Origin: Porphyridium purpureum | Lineage: Eukaryota > Rhodophyta > Bangiophyceae > Porphyridiales > Porphyridiaceae | Reading direction: 5' to 3' | DNA: 64,000 bases | Assembly: GCA_008690995.1 (NCBI GenBank) | Contig: VRMN01000001.1 | Location: 4,154,001-4,218,000, forward strand | Shown: positions 8,669-19,765 of the stretch, in pieces | Layout of the letters: each line of letters begins with the position of its first letter | Position numbering within the stretch: the stretch's first letter is position 1 | Program-made: the position numbers and the translations under genes | The notes under the pieces: model-generated | The model's database searches: none | What the model saw: the letters and a program-made list of their open reading frames with translations, nothing else | Told to the model about the DNA's origin: nothing

Positions 8669-11600
8669 CATTTACGCTGCGCGGGGATTGTGGAAATTAC
8701 GCTACGTGGTCAATGCAAGTGAAGCTTATTCTGTGCCAGAAGCAAGTTTGGGGTGTTGTGGGAGGAGCGGAAAAGGAGAAAGCAGCCACGCCGGCTGCGG
8801 GACAGGCAATGTCAGGAACGGGCGGTATGGACGGCTACGAGGCCGATTCGACAGCGACCACCATGATGAATGAAAAGGCACTTGGCATCATTGGTGCTCA
8901 TGTCGATGTGGCGCACCTGCATGTGGTGGCGGACGCCGTAACAGCACGGGAAGCGTGGCTGGGGTTGGAGGCGTTGGCGAAAGCCTCCGCCCCCATGTAT
9001 GTACGCGAGTTGAGGCGCCGATTGACGAACTTCGGGAAAGACCACGGGGGCAAGCCTGTCACGGAGATGATCCAGCTGCTGAGCGCGCTCCGTCGCGATA
9101 TACAGCTCGCTGGCGTTGACATGACGGAAGATGAGTACGTGAACGCAATGTTTGAGGCATTGCCAGCTGGGTTCGAAGCTGCAGAGCAGGCGTGGCTTGT
9201 AGGAGGCGGGCGAGCAACACTGCAAGAACTGCAGCCAATGCTCCTGGCCATGGAACGCGGGCAGAGGCGACAAGACGATAAAACCGGGTCGCACGCCCTT
9301 GCGGCGGCTCGTCGCGGGGAGCAGAACCGCCACTTTACTGGAAAATGTTGGGGGTGTGACCAGGAAGGTCACACCCGGCGTAATTGCCCTCGTCGGCGAC
9401 AGAGGTCAGCATCGCAAGACGCAATGTTCGCCCTCAGTGCTGCAGCAGTCAAACCACGCACATGGGCCGATGTCGTGCGTGAAAAGAAATGCCACAGCAC
9501 TTCCCAAGCTTGGATTCTGGATTCTGGAGCGTCAAGCCATATGACGGGGGAGGTCTCGCGTCTGCGAACTCGAAGACCTTGTTCTGACAAAGTACGCCTA
9601 GCCGATGGTCGTACAGTGTCAGCGGTAGCCATCGGGCAGTCTCACACGGCTGAAGGGGTCACTCTAAACGATGTCCTGTACGTACCTCACCTCTCGTATA
9701 GCCTCCTTTCGGTCCGAAAGCTAACGAGCGAGCCGGGAACGAAAGTGACGTTTGTGGACAACATGTGTTCGATACAGACAAGTGCCGGTATCCTCAAAGC
9801 GCCGCTCAACGAGAGTGGTCTTTACGCAATGATCAGCGTGCGTGAACAGCGACAACTGGATCACAGGAGAATGTGCCACCCGTATGACGATCGCATCGAT
9901 TGTGACTCGTGTGCTGTGGCAAAAGCAACGAGGAGAAGCTTTCCAAGGAACGAACGACATGCTGACGAGGCTCTGCACTTGCTGCATTCCGATTTGCTCG
10001 CCGTCACACCTAGTGGACTACGCGGTGAAAAATACCTCGTGTCCCTTGTGGACGACTACAGCGGTCTGGGCATGGTCACGGCTATTCACAACAAAACTGA
10101 GACGCAGAAAGCCGTAGCGAGCATGCTTGAGGCCATGGAGCAAAAGTGTGGTCGAAGTGCCCGCGTATTGCGGACGGACCGAGGGACGGAATTCATGAGC
10201 ACAAACTTTACCACGTGGGCGGCAGGTCGATCGCTTGCGCTCGAACCTTCGCCAGCGTACTGCCCGGAAATGAATGGCCGGGCTGAGAGATTCAACAGAA
10301 CAATCTTGGAGCGCCTTCGCGCTGTCGTTGATGATGCGGAGATCCCAAAGTGCTGGTGGCCGGAGTTAGCCCCAGCCATTGCCCATGTGCTGAACCGGAC
10401 GAAAAATGCGCGCGGTAAAATCCCGGTTCAAGCTGCATACAATGGTTCAACCGATGTCAGCCACCTGAGAAGCCTTGGCGCAATTGCCTACGTTTATGCG
10501 CGCGGAAAAGACAAACTGGACGCTCGTGCCGTCAAGGGACGGCTCGTCGGCTATGGGACCCGCCCGAAAGTCTACAGGATCATCACGGCTGAGGACGCGG
10601 TCATCGAAACCACCAATGTCCGCGTAGTTGAGGGGGGTTCACTGCCTTCGGCGAACGAAAGCGAGCTCTTCGATGTTACCTCTGTTGGGCATGATGAGGA
10701 AGGTGTCGATGATCTTGCATGCACAAGGCCGAGCCCAATTCCACACGCAACTGCCCATGTCGAGGGTGGCAGCGAGCAGGAACTGATAATAACTGGCACC
10801 AGCGGCCAACCGTCGGAGGAAGTCTCCGAATGCCCAGACTCACGCGCCAGCCACACACCCACGACGACCATCGAGATGCGACAGGAGGAGTCGGCTAATG
10901 AAGGTCCCGCAATTGAGGAAGAGACACGTATTCGCACTAGTGGGCGAGTCAAACGTATACCGGCCCGGTACAGAAGCGACACTGCTCTGCTCACTCAGCT
11001 CTTACCTGTATCCTCCCACGCAACGGCCGAGGGGCAGAAGGCCATCGACAAAGAGGTCTCGACCCTAGTTAAGCTGGGAGCCTGGGACCCGTCGAACGTA
11101 ATGGAGAGGCGTGACGCCACTAGCAGGTTCGGAGATGCCATATACGTCCGCGGTAAGGTTATCCTGTCGCTAAAACACGCGGAGGAACCCGAACGCGCGA
11201 AATTGAAGGCGAGAGTCGTGGCACAAGGATGCGTGTTACGAAACGGTGAAGGTGCAAAGGTTTGCGGCGGTGACTTCCCGTTGGAGAAAGCTGTGAGTCT
11301 GTCATCGTTTCGGACTGCCCTGGCTATAGCAACTGCATCAGGCCTCGATGTCGCATTTTTTGACATTACTGCAGCGTACTTAATATCACGACTTGAGTGG
11401 CCATGAACTTTCATCAGTTTGCCGCCAGAGGCTTGCCCATCAGCTTGGGAGAGTTATGACGACCCTGTCGTTGAATTGTTGGGTGCCTTGTACGGCATGC
11501 CCCGTTCTGGCGCGGACTACGGTATGGAAGCGCGCAAAAGATTAGTGGATGCTGGGTGGCGAGCTACCGAGAACGACATGAACCTGTACGTGAAGTCAAC

Positions 11601-12777
11601 AGGACAGGATCGCATGACGTTGTCCCTCTATGTCGATGACGGAATGCTAACTGGAAGAACAGATATTATTGAGAAGGAACTTCAATGCCTAAGACAAATC
11701 TTTCCCATCCATGAGCATGTCAGCTTCCTGTCCAACGGTGAAGCCCAATTCCTTGGCCACCGCATTTCACGAAGTGAGGGTGTTGTCTCTATCGATAACA
11801 CTAGGTATGCGGAGCATGTCATCAAGGCATTCGAGGCTCGAGAAGGGCAAGTCGTTCGCGCCCGCAAAACGCCTGCATCGCCGACCGGCAAGTCCACCAC
11901 TGCGCCTCCCGTTAGCCAGCTAACAGATCAGTTGGATGTTGTTGGTCAGCTTCTTTGGCTGAGCAGAACAACGCGTCCTGACATCAGCCAGGCCACGCGA
12001 CAGGTCGCCGAGCGTGCGGCGCGATGGGATGCGACAGCCGATGACATGTTGGAACACATCATCGGCTACCTGCGTGCGAAGACGCAGTCGAGGATCCAGT
12101 ACGGCACATCAAGCAGTCAAGGCAAGGGTTCAGGAGCACAAGTGGTGCTATTCGCCGACGCTGACCACGCCGGGTGCCCGATCACGGCTCGCTCTACAAG
12201 CGGATGGTGCGCATTTCTCGTGGAAGGGACGCAGCGCTGGCTAGTGGATTGGTCGTCCAGAAAGCAGCGGTGTGCTGCGTCGAGCACGACGGAGGCAGAA
12301 GTGGTTGCGCTTGCGGACGGGGTTGACCGTGGACTGATTCCACTTTGTGATGCTGTGGAGGCCATAACGGGTTCAGCGCCTCAAGCGGCAGTACTTGTAG
12401 ACAGCGAAGCGGCTGAAGCAGCGGTGAAGAAGGGCTACTCTTCGCGCCTAACCGCCGTGAGCAAGTACCACGGCATTCGGTTAAGTCGGTTGCATGATTT
12501 CTTCCAGGGCGAGCGAACGGCCCTGTGGAGAGTCGCATCACATGCAAATCCAGCTGACATGTTTACGAAAGCACTTTCGGCGGATGTGCTCTGTCGGCAT
12601 GCGCGGAGCCTGCAGTGGAGCGACGAATTTACCAATGAACACGACTGTTGGAAAGCCGCACACCGCGCCTTGATGTCACCGACGATGCTCCAGGATGCAA
12701 GGCATCGCCAGACGCAACTGTACAGCCCAGGAGAAGACCAAGAGATGACATTCGAACAAGCACTCGTTGCTCCTCGC

Positions 12778-12789
12778 GAGGAGGGGGCG
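12778..12789 (+). promoter_or_regulatory. Polypurine tract of the first copia element
   Basis: GAGGAGGGGGCG directly before the right LTR, the expected plus-strand priming site. Confidence 0.7.
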
Positions 12790-13163
12790 TGTGAAGAGAA
12801 CTTCGAAATCCTCGCGACGAGCTCGACGATGACCCGTGGGGACGCCACGCTTGTACCCGCAATGACTCGAGGGGTCGTCACCAATGGGGGCGCCAAGGTG
12901 ACGACCGGTACGCGTAGCGGACCACCACGTGCGCGCGCTGTGCGAGCCTCAGCCCACCTGGGTCCGGGGGCGCGAGGCCGAGATATAAAAGAGGTGCCTG
13001 TGTCTTTGTCGTGGTGCTTGTCTAGACTAGGAGGCAGAGATGAATAGGTCTTAAGGTATAAAGGCGGCTTTGGAATCAGAAAGTCATCATCTCTCGGTAA
13101 GGCGACAACGCGCACCATGGCATTCGTCTACGCTCATGCCCCCATTCATAATCCTGGTTCACA
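12790..13163 (+). repeat. Right (3') LTR of the first copia element
   Basis: 374 bp, identical by eye to 8278-8651, followed by the target duplication CAGGG. Confidence 0.97.
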
Positions 13164-13521
13164 CAGGGGATTCGTGTTGCAAGGCCGTCCGAATTTCGAC
13201 ACGCTTTTGAAAGATGTGCAAGCCGATTGTATGGCGCACGGCGCTTTGAGCGCTGAAACTTATTCCGAACTCTAGGTCGGCGTGTTTGCTTGTGCGTCGG
13301 CCCCGGTCACGCTCAGTCTTAAGAAAGCGTGCATCAAGCGTGACCGCGACACTACGAGAGAGATTGCATCCAGACAAGCGGAACTGGGGAAGAAAGAATT
13401 TGAGTCTCGCGAAGTCTCTTCAACGGATCAAGACGCATCGCAAAATGGACGCGCCATTGAGAAAGCCGCTGAAGTATTCCTGCGCATCGAGCAGCACGAG
13501 GCGCAGCTCTTCTTGAGCTAG
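13164..13521 (+). pseudogene. 3' part of the interrupted host frame
   Basis: After the target duplication a + frame continues to a TAG at 13273 and, past that stop, is open again in the same frame to 13521. The second part is charged and helical-looking (KKACIKRDRDTTREIASRQ; REVSSTDQDASQNGRAIEK). Either the host protein ends at 13273 and the rest is chance, or the frame has decayed. No family recognised. Confidence 0.3.
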
Positions 13522-13545
13522 TCTTTTTCCCTGGGCGCGTGGCCC

Positions 13546-13720
13546 CTTCCGCACAGCAGGCTGTGCGGCAGTCAGCACAAAGCGGCTGCTGGGTGGAAAT
13601 CAGGACTAGAGGTCTGGCACTCCTGTCTTGCTCGACGAGGTTTGTATTGGAAATATCCTCGTACTAGCACGTAGCGCCCCGGGAGCACAGCGAGCGCGAG
13701 CTCAAGCAAGCAGGTGCGAG
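13546..13720 (+). repeat. Diverged dispersed repeat, copy 1
   Basis: Matches 17461-17690 in order, with many differences: GCAGGCTGTGCGGCAG, then GCGGCTG.TGG.GGAAATC, then GGTTTGT....AAATATCCT, then CAGGTGCGA. No coding frame spans both copies, so it is probably a non-coding mobile or duplicated segment. Confidence 0.5.
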
Positions 13721-14814
13721 TCTTCCGCCGCAGAATTTATCGCGTGTCTATGACGCCGCATGCTGCATAGCAAACCGCAAACCCGCGACGTGCCGCCATT
13801 TCGCACTTGCGGATGCGCGAGCGGGCGGAAATGGAAGGCGCGGTATGAAGATGCGCAGCGCGGTGCCACGTCCGCGTGCAGTGTCGTGCGGGACGCCAGC
13901 AGGCTGAATGGATCGCGGGCGCACACTTGGCTTGTTCAGTGCGCATCCGCAGGATAAGAGGCGAACGACACGTGAGAGAAACGTGAAATACGGACCGCGA
14001 CCGTGTGACAGACATTGAAAGCGTTGAGTTCTGGGTAGAATGCGTAGATACGCGACAAGTTGTCCCCTACAACGGCGCAAAGCATCTTGTCACGTGGCCA
14101 CGGTTTCATTTTGCACGTCGGTGCCGTTTCATCTCGAAACATGGTCGAGGCTTCAACATGGACACCTTTCTAGAAGGGTCTGAGGCCGCGAGCACGTCCA
14201 GTTCCTCGGAAGCCACCACGAACAGATTGTTCGGTTCGACAGTTTCGGTTCAGGATTCGACAGAGGCGAGTTCACCACCAACACTTTCTCCACCTCTGTC
14301 GAGAGCTAGCAATTGTGCCGACGCGCAAGAAAGTATTTGAGAGTGGTGTGGACGTCGCCGCCGCCACAAAGGCAATGGAGTGAGCAGAATAGATTCCCAG
14401 GACACCGGCGGGCGATTTATGGAGTCGAGAAGAACGGGACAGGGAGATTTCTAGAAAAAAAATAGCATGCACAGACGAAGGGCCAGATGCTGATGTGCAG
14501 CGATTGAACGCGACGATGCGTCTTTCAACAGGGCACGGATGCCGATCTTCGTGGAATCGGCCAGTGCGCTTTGGATCATGAATGCTCGCAAACCATGGCG
14601 CTCATCTGAGACATACTCTGGTGCTTCCAACGTTTATCACTTCGGAAATAGTAGTACACAGATAATCTCGTGACGGCGTCTCTCGTCGCCGACTTTAAAC
14701 AAATGGTTCAGCTCGCGGCTTCAGCTCCAAATATCTAACGCATTCACGATGTGCCGCTGGATCGTGCAATGTTGCGTGAATCGGCCGACACAAGCGCACC
14801 TCGGATGTAACCCA
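13721..14814. other. Intergenic region, no convincing gene
   Basis: About 1.1 kb before the 3' end of the DUF2254 gene. A + frame at 14005-14340 (111 codons, Ser/Thr-rich end) has an ATG but no recognisable motif and is probably chance. Nothing else stands out. Confidence 0.35.
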
Positions 14815-16779
14815 CTACTCGAAATCAACAAAAGAGTCACTATCGCCAATTCCTTCTGCCTGGCAAGTATCTTCGACATTCTCATGCGCAGCAGGCCCCG
14901 CATTTTCCCACAACTCGAGCTCTGCTGAACTCGCGAGACTTGTATTGGCCTGCGTCTCCAGAAACTCGTCTCTCCCCTTCTTCAATGTGGCCAAGGCTTT
15001 CTTAGTGGCATACTTGATGGCATCGCAATCATGTTGCTCATGCTTTTTGCGCGCCATCTTCAGCAAAATTTTCATATGATTTTCCACAAGCGCAATGCGA
15101 GATTCCAGCTCAGCCCTACAGCATTCATTCCCCGCAGACGCCAGCTGGCGGAGCAGGGCATATCCAATATTGGCAAGCACAAACTGCAATTTTCTTGCGA
15201 CCTGGACGTCTGTGACACCGTAGTAAATCAGTGGAAGAATGACAGAGCTGAAAAGGTTCTTGAAATTCGGGAGTGGAATAACAAGTAGCACTCGCTTCGA
15301 CGCATCCGTGGAACAAATGACTCGCGGCGCGCATCGCAGAGTCGCAATCTGAGAAAGAAGTCTGTGCTGCCGATGAATGGCTTCGATGGCGGTGTTTGGG
15401 TCGTTCACCGCAGGGCTCAGCGCCCTGACTGCCACGTCCGTAATCTGCTGAAGTCCAAATTTGACATCATCCTGGGTAGAGCGGTCTTTGCCGAACTTGA
15501 AACACGAAAGAATCAACGAGGAAAGAAAACCGCAGCTCGTTCGCACGTGCGACTCCTGCCGATAGAACCAAATCCACGCAATTTGTGTGCCCTTTGTGAT
15601 GTACGTCCCAGGTCGCGGAAGAATGCGAATCCCGAAATCCCACTTTTGCGCCATACGAACGAGCGCAGTCTCAGAAACACCTATTAGGTAGCCGTTTTCG
15701 TCGGCATGGATTTTGTCCGCCCCCTTTGGAACATCAGGAAGCTTGCCTGACAAATCTTGCGAGCTGGACAAGTCCGCTTCATAACGTTTTCCCATCCAGC
15801 GCCGTTTTCTTCTTTTCCGATCCACGCTCTTATCCAGTGGTGCATGGAAGCGAGCCATGGCCCTCTCAGTCTCCAGTGCAACGTCATCCATTAACTTTGA
15901 AATACGCAAACTCCTGACAACGTAGTGGAGATAGTAGACCAAGCCGAGCACCGTGGCTATAACGTACAGCACCAGAACGTTGACGGCAACTGACGGCACG
16001 AATGGATCGTCCTCAACCGTCTGTGTGCTCAAAATCCCCGCAAACGTATATGCAAATGTTCCTAGGAAAATACTGACAACCATCTTCGTCGAGCGACGGG
16101 TGGTTAAGCCCGTAAGCATCCGTGACGAATAGGTCACACTGGCCACTTGGAAGGCCACAATGCAAAGCGAAAACAAAATGGCAGTCAAGCTCAGCGCAAA
16201 ACCTCCGACATAGATAAAGATCGCAAAGGCGTCGGCAGCTGTGCCGTTGAAATACCACGTCAATTTGTCGCCCCCATGCTTGATGCCAGACGACCCCAGT
16301 AGACAAAAGAGATACCCAATGATGAAATTCAAGCCCAAAGCAAGGACTGGTAATACATACATTGAACGCCCGAACCAGCGCAATGCGTAGAAGGCGTTGA
16401 GCGATAGAAATGCGGATATATACTGTATTCCCAAAGACATTCGGAGTGACCATCTCATGCTGGGCTCATCCTCAGCATCCTCTTGAGGACCTCCAGCACC
16501 TCGTGCGCGCTTTGGGATCCAAAATAACGACGCTGATTTCCAATTCGCTGCTAAAGGCGGCGGCGCTTCTCCGTAGTCTTCTGCACGAAATGTCGAAACT
16601 TTTTTCATCCCATTCTCTTGTTGCGCATCGAATGGAGAATCCGCACTGCTGGTTGTACGAAGCGAGGGTGAGCTCTGAACGTTCCTGTTTGATACGATCT
16701 CACGCTTCGTCAGAGTCGTATCTTCGCGGTCCGACACTCCGCGATGCTGCCCCTCATCCCTGCATACGTCGTCCATCAT
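14815..16779 (-). CDS. DUF2254 family membrane protein
   Basis: A 654-residue predicted multi-pass membrane protein with an ATG at 16779. The N-terminal ~110 residues are polar and probably cytosolic or a targeting region. Four hydrophobic segments follow at about 140-163, 184-214, 232-250 and 262-287, the arrangement of DUF2254. The soluble C-terminal half holds the family pattern GYLIGV...LVRMAQKWDFGIRILPRPGTYITKG and the signature ALSPAVNDPNTAIEAI. The last ~100 residues are charged and helical (ENHMKILLKMARKKHEQH) and end in an acidic tail. Family members occur mostly in bacteria and some algae, and their function is not known, so I give none. A long polar insert (about 310-360) separates the membrane part from the soluble domain. 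Confidence 0.85.
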   Translation of the reverse strand: MMDDVCRDEGQHRGVSDREDTTLTKREIVSNRNVQSSPSLRTTSSADSPFDAQQENGMKKVSTFRAEDYGEAPPPLAANWKSASLFWIPKRARGAGGPQEDAEDEPSMRWSLRMSLGIQYISAFLSLNAFYALRWFGRSMYVLPVLALGLNFIIGYLFCLLGSSGIKHGGDKLTWYFNGTAADAFAIFIYVGGFALSLTAILFSLCIVAFQVASVTYSSRMLTGLTTRRSTKMVVSIFLGTFAYTFAGILSTQTVEDDPFVPSVAVNVLVLYVIATVLGLVYYLHYVVRSLRISKLMDDVALETERAMARFHAPLDKSVDRKRRKRRWMGKRYEADLSSSQDLSGKLPDVPKGADKIHADENGYLIGVSETALVRMAQKWDFGIRILPRPGTYITKGTQIAWIWFYRQESHVRTSCGFLSSLILSCFKFGKDRSTQDDVKFGLQQITDVAVRALSPAVNDPNTAIEAIHRQHRLLSQIATLRCAPRVICSTDASKRVLLVIPLPNFKNLFSSVILPLIYYGVTDVQVARKLQFVLANIGYALLRQLASAGNECCRAELESRIALVENHMKILLKMARKKHEQHDCDAIKYATKKALATLKKGRDEFLETQANTSLASSAELELWENAGPAAHENVEDTCQAEGIGDSDSFVDFE

Positions 16780-17460
16780 GGCCGCGCAGCGGACTGTTCA
16801 CAGTTTATATCGCTTCGCCGTAGTAAATTGACTTCCCGATGATAATCTTTCAACCCTTTTCCTCTCTCGCCACCCCGAGCACCTGCCGACTTCTTCGCCC
16901 ACAAATCTTTCAACGCCTTCGAGTCACGGTCTATGCATAATCACCCTGGCTTGTACAGCCCATGCCTCTTCGCATGGAAACTGTCGCGAAGAACTCCCGA
17001 GTCGTGCCGGACAAGTTATTTCAGAGCGCGAAAGGAGAAATGATTTTCGATCCTCTTTGTTGCTCGCATTGACACTGAGAAACCCGTCCACCTCACCTGT
17101 TCCTTGTTTCTCTCCGCTTCTAGCGCCAAGAAGGAGGTTTGCTGTCTTGCGCAATTTATAGTCCCAAACTCCGGAAGCCAAGAGAAAAGCCCAAGCCGTT
17201 AATCATTACCGCCGCTGGCGACGATCTAGTGCCGACGCGCGGGAAAGAATGCCAGGGTATCTGTGCGGCATTTCGATTCATTGCCGGAGTGGCAATGTGT
17301 TCGTCTTGTACGGACCCACGCCTCACCACAAATCCATACCTTGTCTTTATAGTCATTTCGACGGCCCAGTATGAAGCTGACGACGCATTCCGGCACAACG
17401 AGCCGAGCGCGACAAGTTTGTTTTTTTCATTTTTTTGTGGCTTGTCTTTGTAGAACGCAT
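16780..17460. other. Intergenic region upstream of the DUF2254 gene
   Basis: About 680 bp. It should contain the DUF2254 promoter. Short open frames here carry no recognisable features. Confidence 0.35.
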
Positions 17461-17690
17461 GCCCCTTCCACATGGCAGGCTGTGCGGCAGACGGCACCAC
17501 GCGGCTGGTGGCGGAAATCGATTCTCTGCATAAAACACTACCGTTTTGATAGGCGCGGTTTGTCCCAAAAATATCCTGGCATGATTGCGCGCCGTCCCCG
17601 TCGACGGATTGGCTTTCACACTTGCTCGTTTTTCTTAGCAAGAAGCGCAGCTCGCACTGGACAAAGATCGCAGGTGCGAATTCGGCCAGG
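17461..17690 (+). repeat. Diverged dispersed repeat, copy 2
   Basis: Pairs with 13546-13720 (same order of matching words, e.g. CCCCTTCC.CA..GCAGGCTGTGCGGCAG). It lies within a minus-strand open frame at 17156-17875 that I do not accept as a gene. Confidence 0.5.
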
Positions 17691-17891
17691 TAGTCCGGTC
17701 CTGGTGGAACTGAATCGCGACCGAATTTCGACGCTTTATTTTGTCTACCCACAGCTATCGATCGCGACTCACCACGCGGGCAGCACGCTTGGGTGCTGTG
17801 AAGGCGGCCACGGCACGAGAGCTGTGTACATACGTCAGAATGCAACGTGAGCGACAATCCTGTTTTCCAAAGCAAAGCGGGCGTTGTCTAG

Positions 17892-18266
17892 ATTTGCGCC
17901 CAGTCGCGCAAGTTCGTTTGTCAAAGCGCGAGAACTATCGGCAAAAATCGTAAAACTTGGTGGGTACAAGCAAACACCCGAATTCAGAGAGTTCTCGCGC
18001 CGTTCGCAAAACGGACGCCTTGTGAAGAAGAAAACCTGGTAGAAAAATTAGCAGAAAAACTGGCAGAAAAATTAGCAGAAAAACTGGCAGAAAAATTAGC
18101 AGAAAAACTGGTGGAAAACTTTGCAGAAAAATCGGTGGAAAAACTGGTAGAAAACGTCGTAGAAAAGGTTCGACAGTGTTTTCGACGTTTGTGTTGCCTA
18201 GGGTTTGCGGTTCATGAAGACGGCGCTATCACAGGATCGGGAAAAGCGGGTGATATTCTGGCATAA
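17892..18266 (+). other. ATG-less open frame over a 12-bp repeat coding (L-A/V-E-K)n
   Basis: A + frame open from 17892 to a TAA at 18264 contains no ATG. Its middle codes for 11 four-residue units, mostly LAEK, forming a long charged, amphipathic helix. A Cys-rich segment (RQCFRRLCCLGFAVHEDG) follows. It could be an exon of an unrecognised gene or chance coding across a minisatellite. Confidence 0.25.
18036..18167 (+). repeat. 12-bp tandem repeat, 11 units
   Basis: Units TTAGCAGAAAAA and CTGGCAGAAAAA alternate over the first six positions, giving a 24-bp higher-order period, then become degenerate (GTGGAAAAC, GTAGAAAAC). The frame is kept throughout. There are no spacers, so it is not a CRISPR array. 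Confidence 0.9.
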
Positions 18267-19765
18267 AAAGCGCACGCTAGTCAATGCCAGGGGTTGCTGG
18301 AGGTCGGTCGTTGGTGTACGCGGTGCGAATCACTCGAAGACAAGACCTTTCGTGTGATTCCGTTGCGTGCGCATGTCTCTGGATTACTCATATGGAATCA
18401 TGACCATCAAGCCGTTGCTCAGACAACACCGGTGAGCTGCGATCAGCAGATGTGTACGATGGGCTCGTCTTTTGCTCGGCATCCACATCTAGGTAGTGCG
18501 TAGGACGCCACTCGACTTTCATTGCGTCGCTACAAGGTGAACGTAAGCACTTGCGCGGGTTTTCCGAACGATATAGAGTCAGCACCGCAGGGCAGGAAGC
18601 AACTCCGAGTCCCTGTGTTTGCTGACGTCCAGCCGGACCTCTGGCCCCTTTGGTTCGGGCGCAGACGCTTAAATCGGGGTGCTACAGACTATATGAATGA
18701 GAAAGTCCGCCAAACTTCCATGCAGTACGATGAGCGTCAGATCATACAGAGAGCAAGCGACCTATGCCTCCGGGTCGATGCAGAGGTTCGTGCAGTTTGC
18801 TCTCGCGGAACATGTAAACATTCGCGCTGGCTTTGCGATGAGAAGGACATTGACTGCAAACCAGGGCTAGTGCGAATATTACTTGGTTGAAATTATGAGC
18901 TGCAACAGTCACACGGTTGGGCGATACTGGTCCGGCAGGTGGCCCTTCAGCTCGGGCAGCACTTTGCGCACGTTCATGCGCATATGAAGACACGCTCGTT
19001 TGACGATTCACTGCACGGGCGCGCGCCATCCTCAAGACTCGCTGGGTGCATATCAAGACTGCGCTGTTGAATCACACGCGTGCTCCCTCCTCGCGCCCAC
19101 GCGCAACCGCGCCAAGCCGTACCGTGATTTTCTCTTGAAAGTCGCGATTCCGCGCCGCTCCCTTATCCGCTGTGCCGCGTCCGCGTAGTAAATGTACTAA
19201 CCCAGGGCGCTTCGGAGTGTTAAAACTGTGACTCGGTCCCGTCGCAATTCAGCAAGCAGCGAAAAACAAGCGTCGTGCGGGCGCTGCAAATGCACGTGCA
19301 AAAAGCGTGGCCGATTGATATGGTTTTGGGGGAATATCTTTCCTATGTGAGGAATGAGAGGATTAGCCACATAGTCACGCGAGGGGCATGCACGTGTCTG
19401 TCGAACGGCGCACCGTTAGTTGCACAAAAGCCTTCTGATTTGTGAAATTTTCGTCTCTGCGCAGACTGTGTTTGAGGCGTTCTGCGTGAGTGGGGTGTGT
19501 TTACGTAAATCGGCACGTTTGGATCAGCTGAGCTGCGTTAAAAGCGGGTTTCCGTCGGTCGGGTGTCTATGTTGGCGAGATAGAAGAGGTGAACGGGGAA
19601 AGGAAGGGACTCTCACGTGTGCTGTGATAACTTGGAGTCGGCTGTCTTCCACGCACTCGAGTTACTGCGTCACGGATTGTTTGCGTTCGGAGCTCGCGGT
19701 GATTTGTGCGTGAGTCCATTTTGGCGTTGCCGATCCTGTGAGACGAACACTTACACGCAGTAAAC
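18267..19765. other. Intergenic region and 5' leader of the first kinase gene
   Basis: About 1.5 kb without a supported gene. The last ~190 bp (19580-19765) resemble the sequence before the paralogous kinase gene (38440-38602): shared words include ATTGTTTGCGT and GAGACGA.CAC, directly before each ATG. They are probably shared promoter or leader sequence kept since duplication. Confidence 0.5.

Larger units (their letters stand above)
8278..13163 (+). mobile_element. Ty1/copia LTR retrotransposon, very young
   Basis: A 4.9-kb element with 374-bp LTRs (TG...CA) flanked by the 5-bp target duplication CAGGG (8273-8277 and 13164-13168). By eye the two LTRs are identical, so the insertion is recent. 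Internal order is that of copia: gag (about 8.65-9.4 kb, with the CCHC knuckle CWGCDQEGHTRRNC), aspartic protease (ILDSGASSHM, about 9.5 kb), integrase (about 9.85-10.6 kb, with the HHCC zinc site and a DDE core around SDLLAVTPSG, RTDRGTEF and NGRAERFNRT), reverse transcriptase (about 11.0-12.1 kb, LYVDDGML) and RNase H (about 12.1-12.6 kb, ADADHAGC). An ATG inside the LTR (8605) is in frame with gag, but the ATG at 8656 is a likelier start. The element looks almost whole, with about one break. Confidence 0.97.

Noticed and set aside
17156-17875. 239-codon minus-strand frame
   Set aside because: It overlaps the dispersed repeat, lacks motifs and the related copy at 13.5 kb does not keep the frame.
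18036-18167. Tandem repeat as a CRISPR array
   Set aside because: Units are 12 bp, directly adjacent and without spacers, in a eukaryotic setting.
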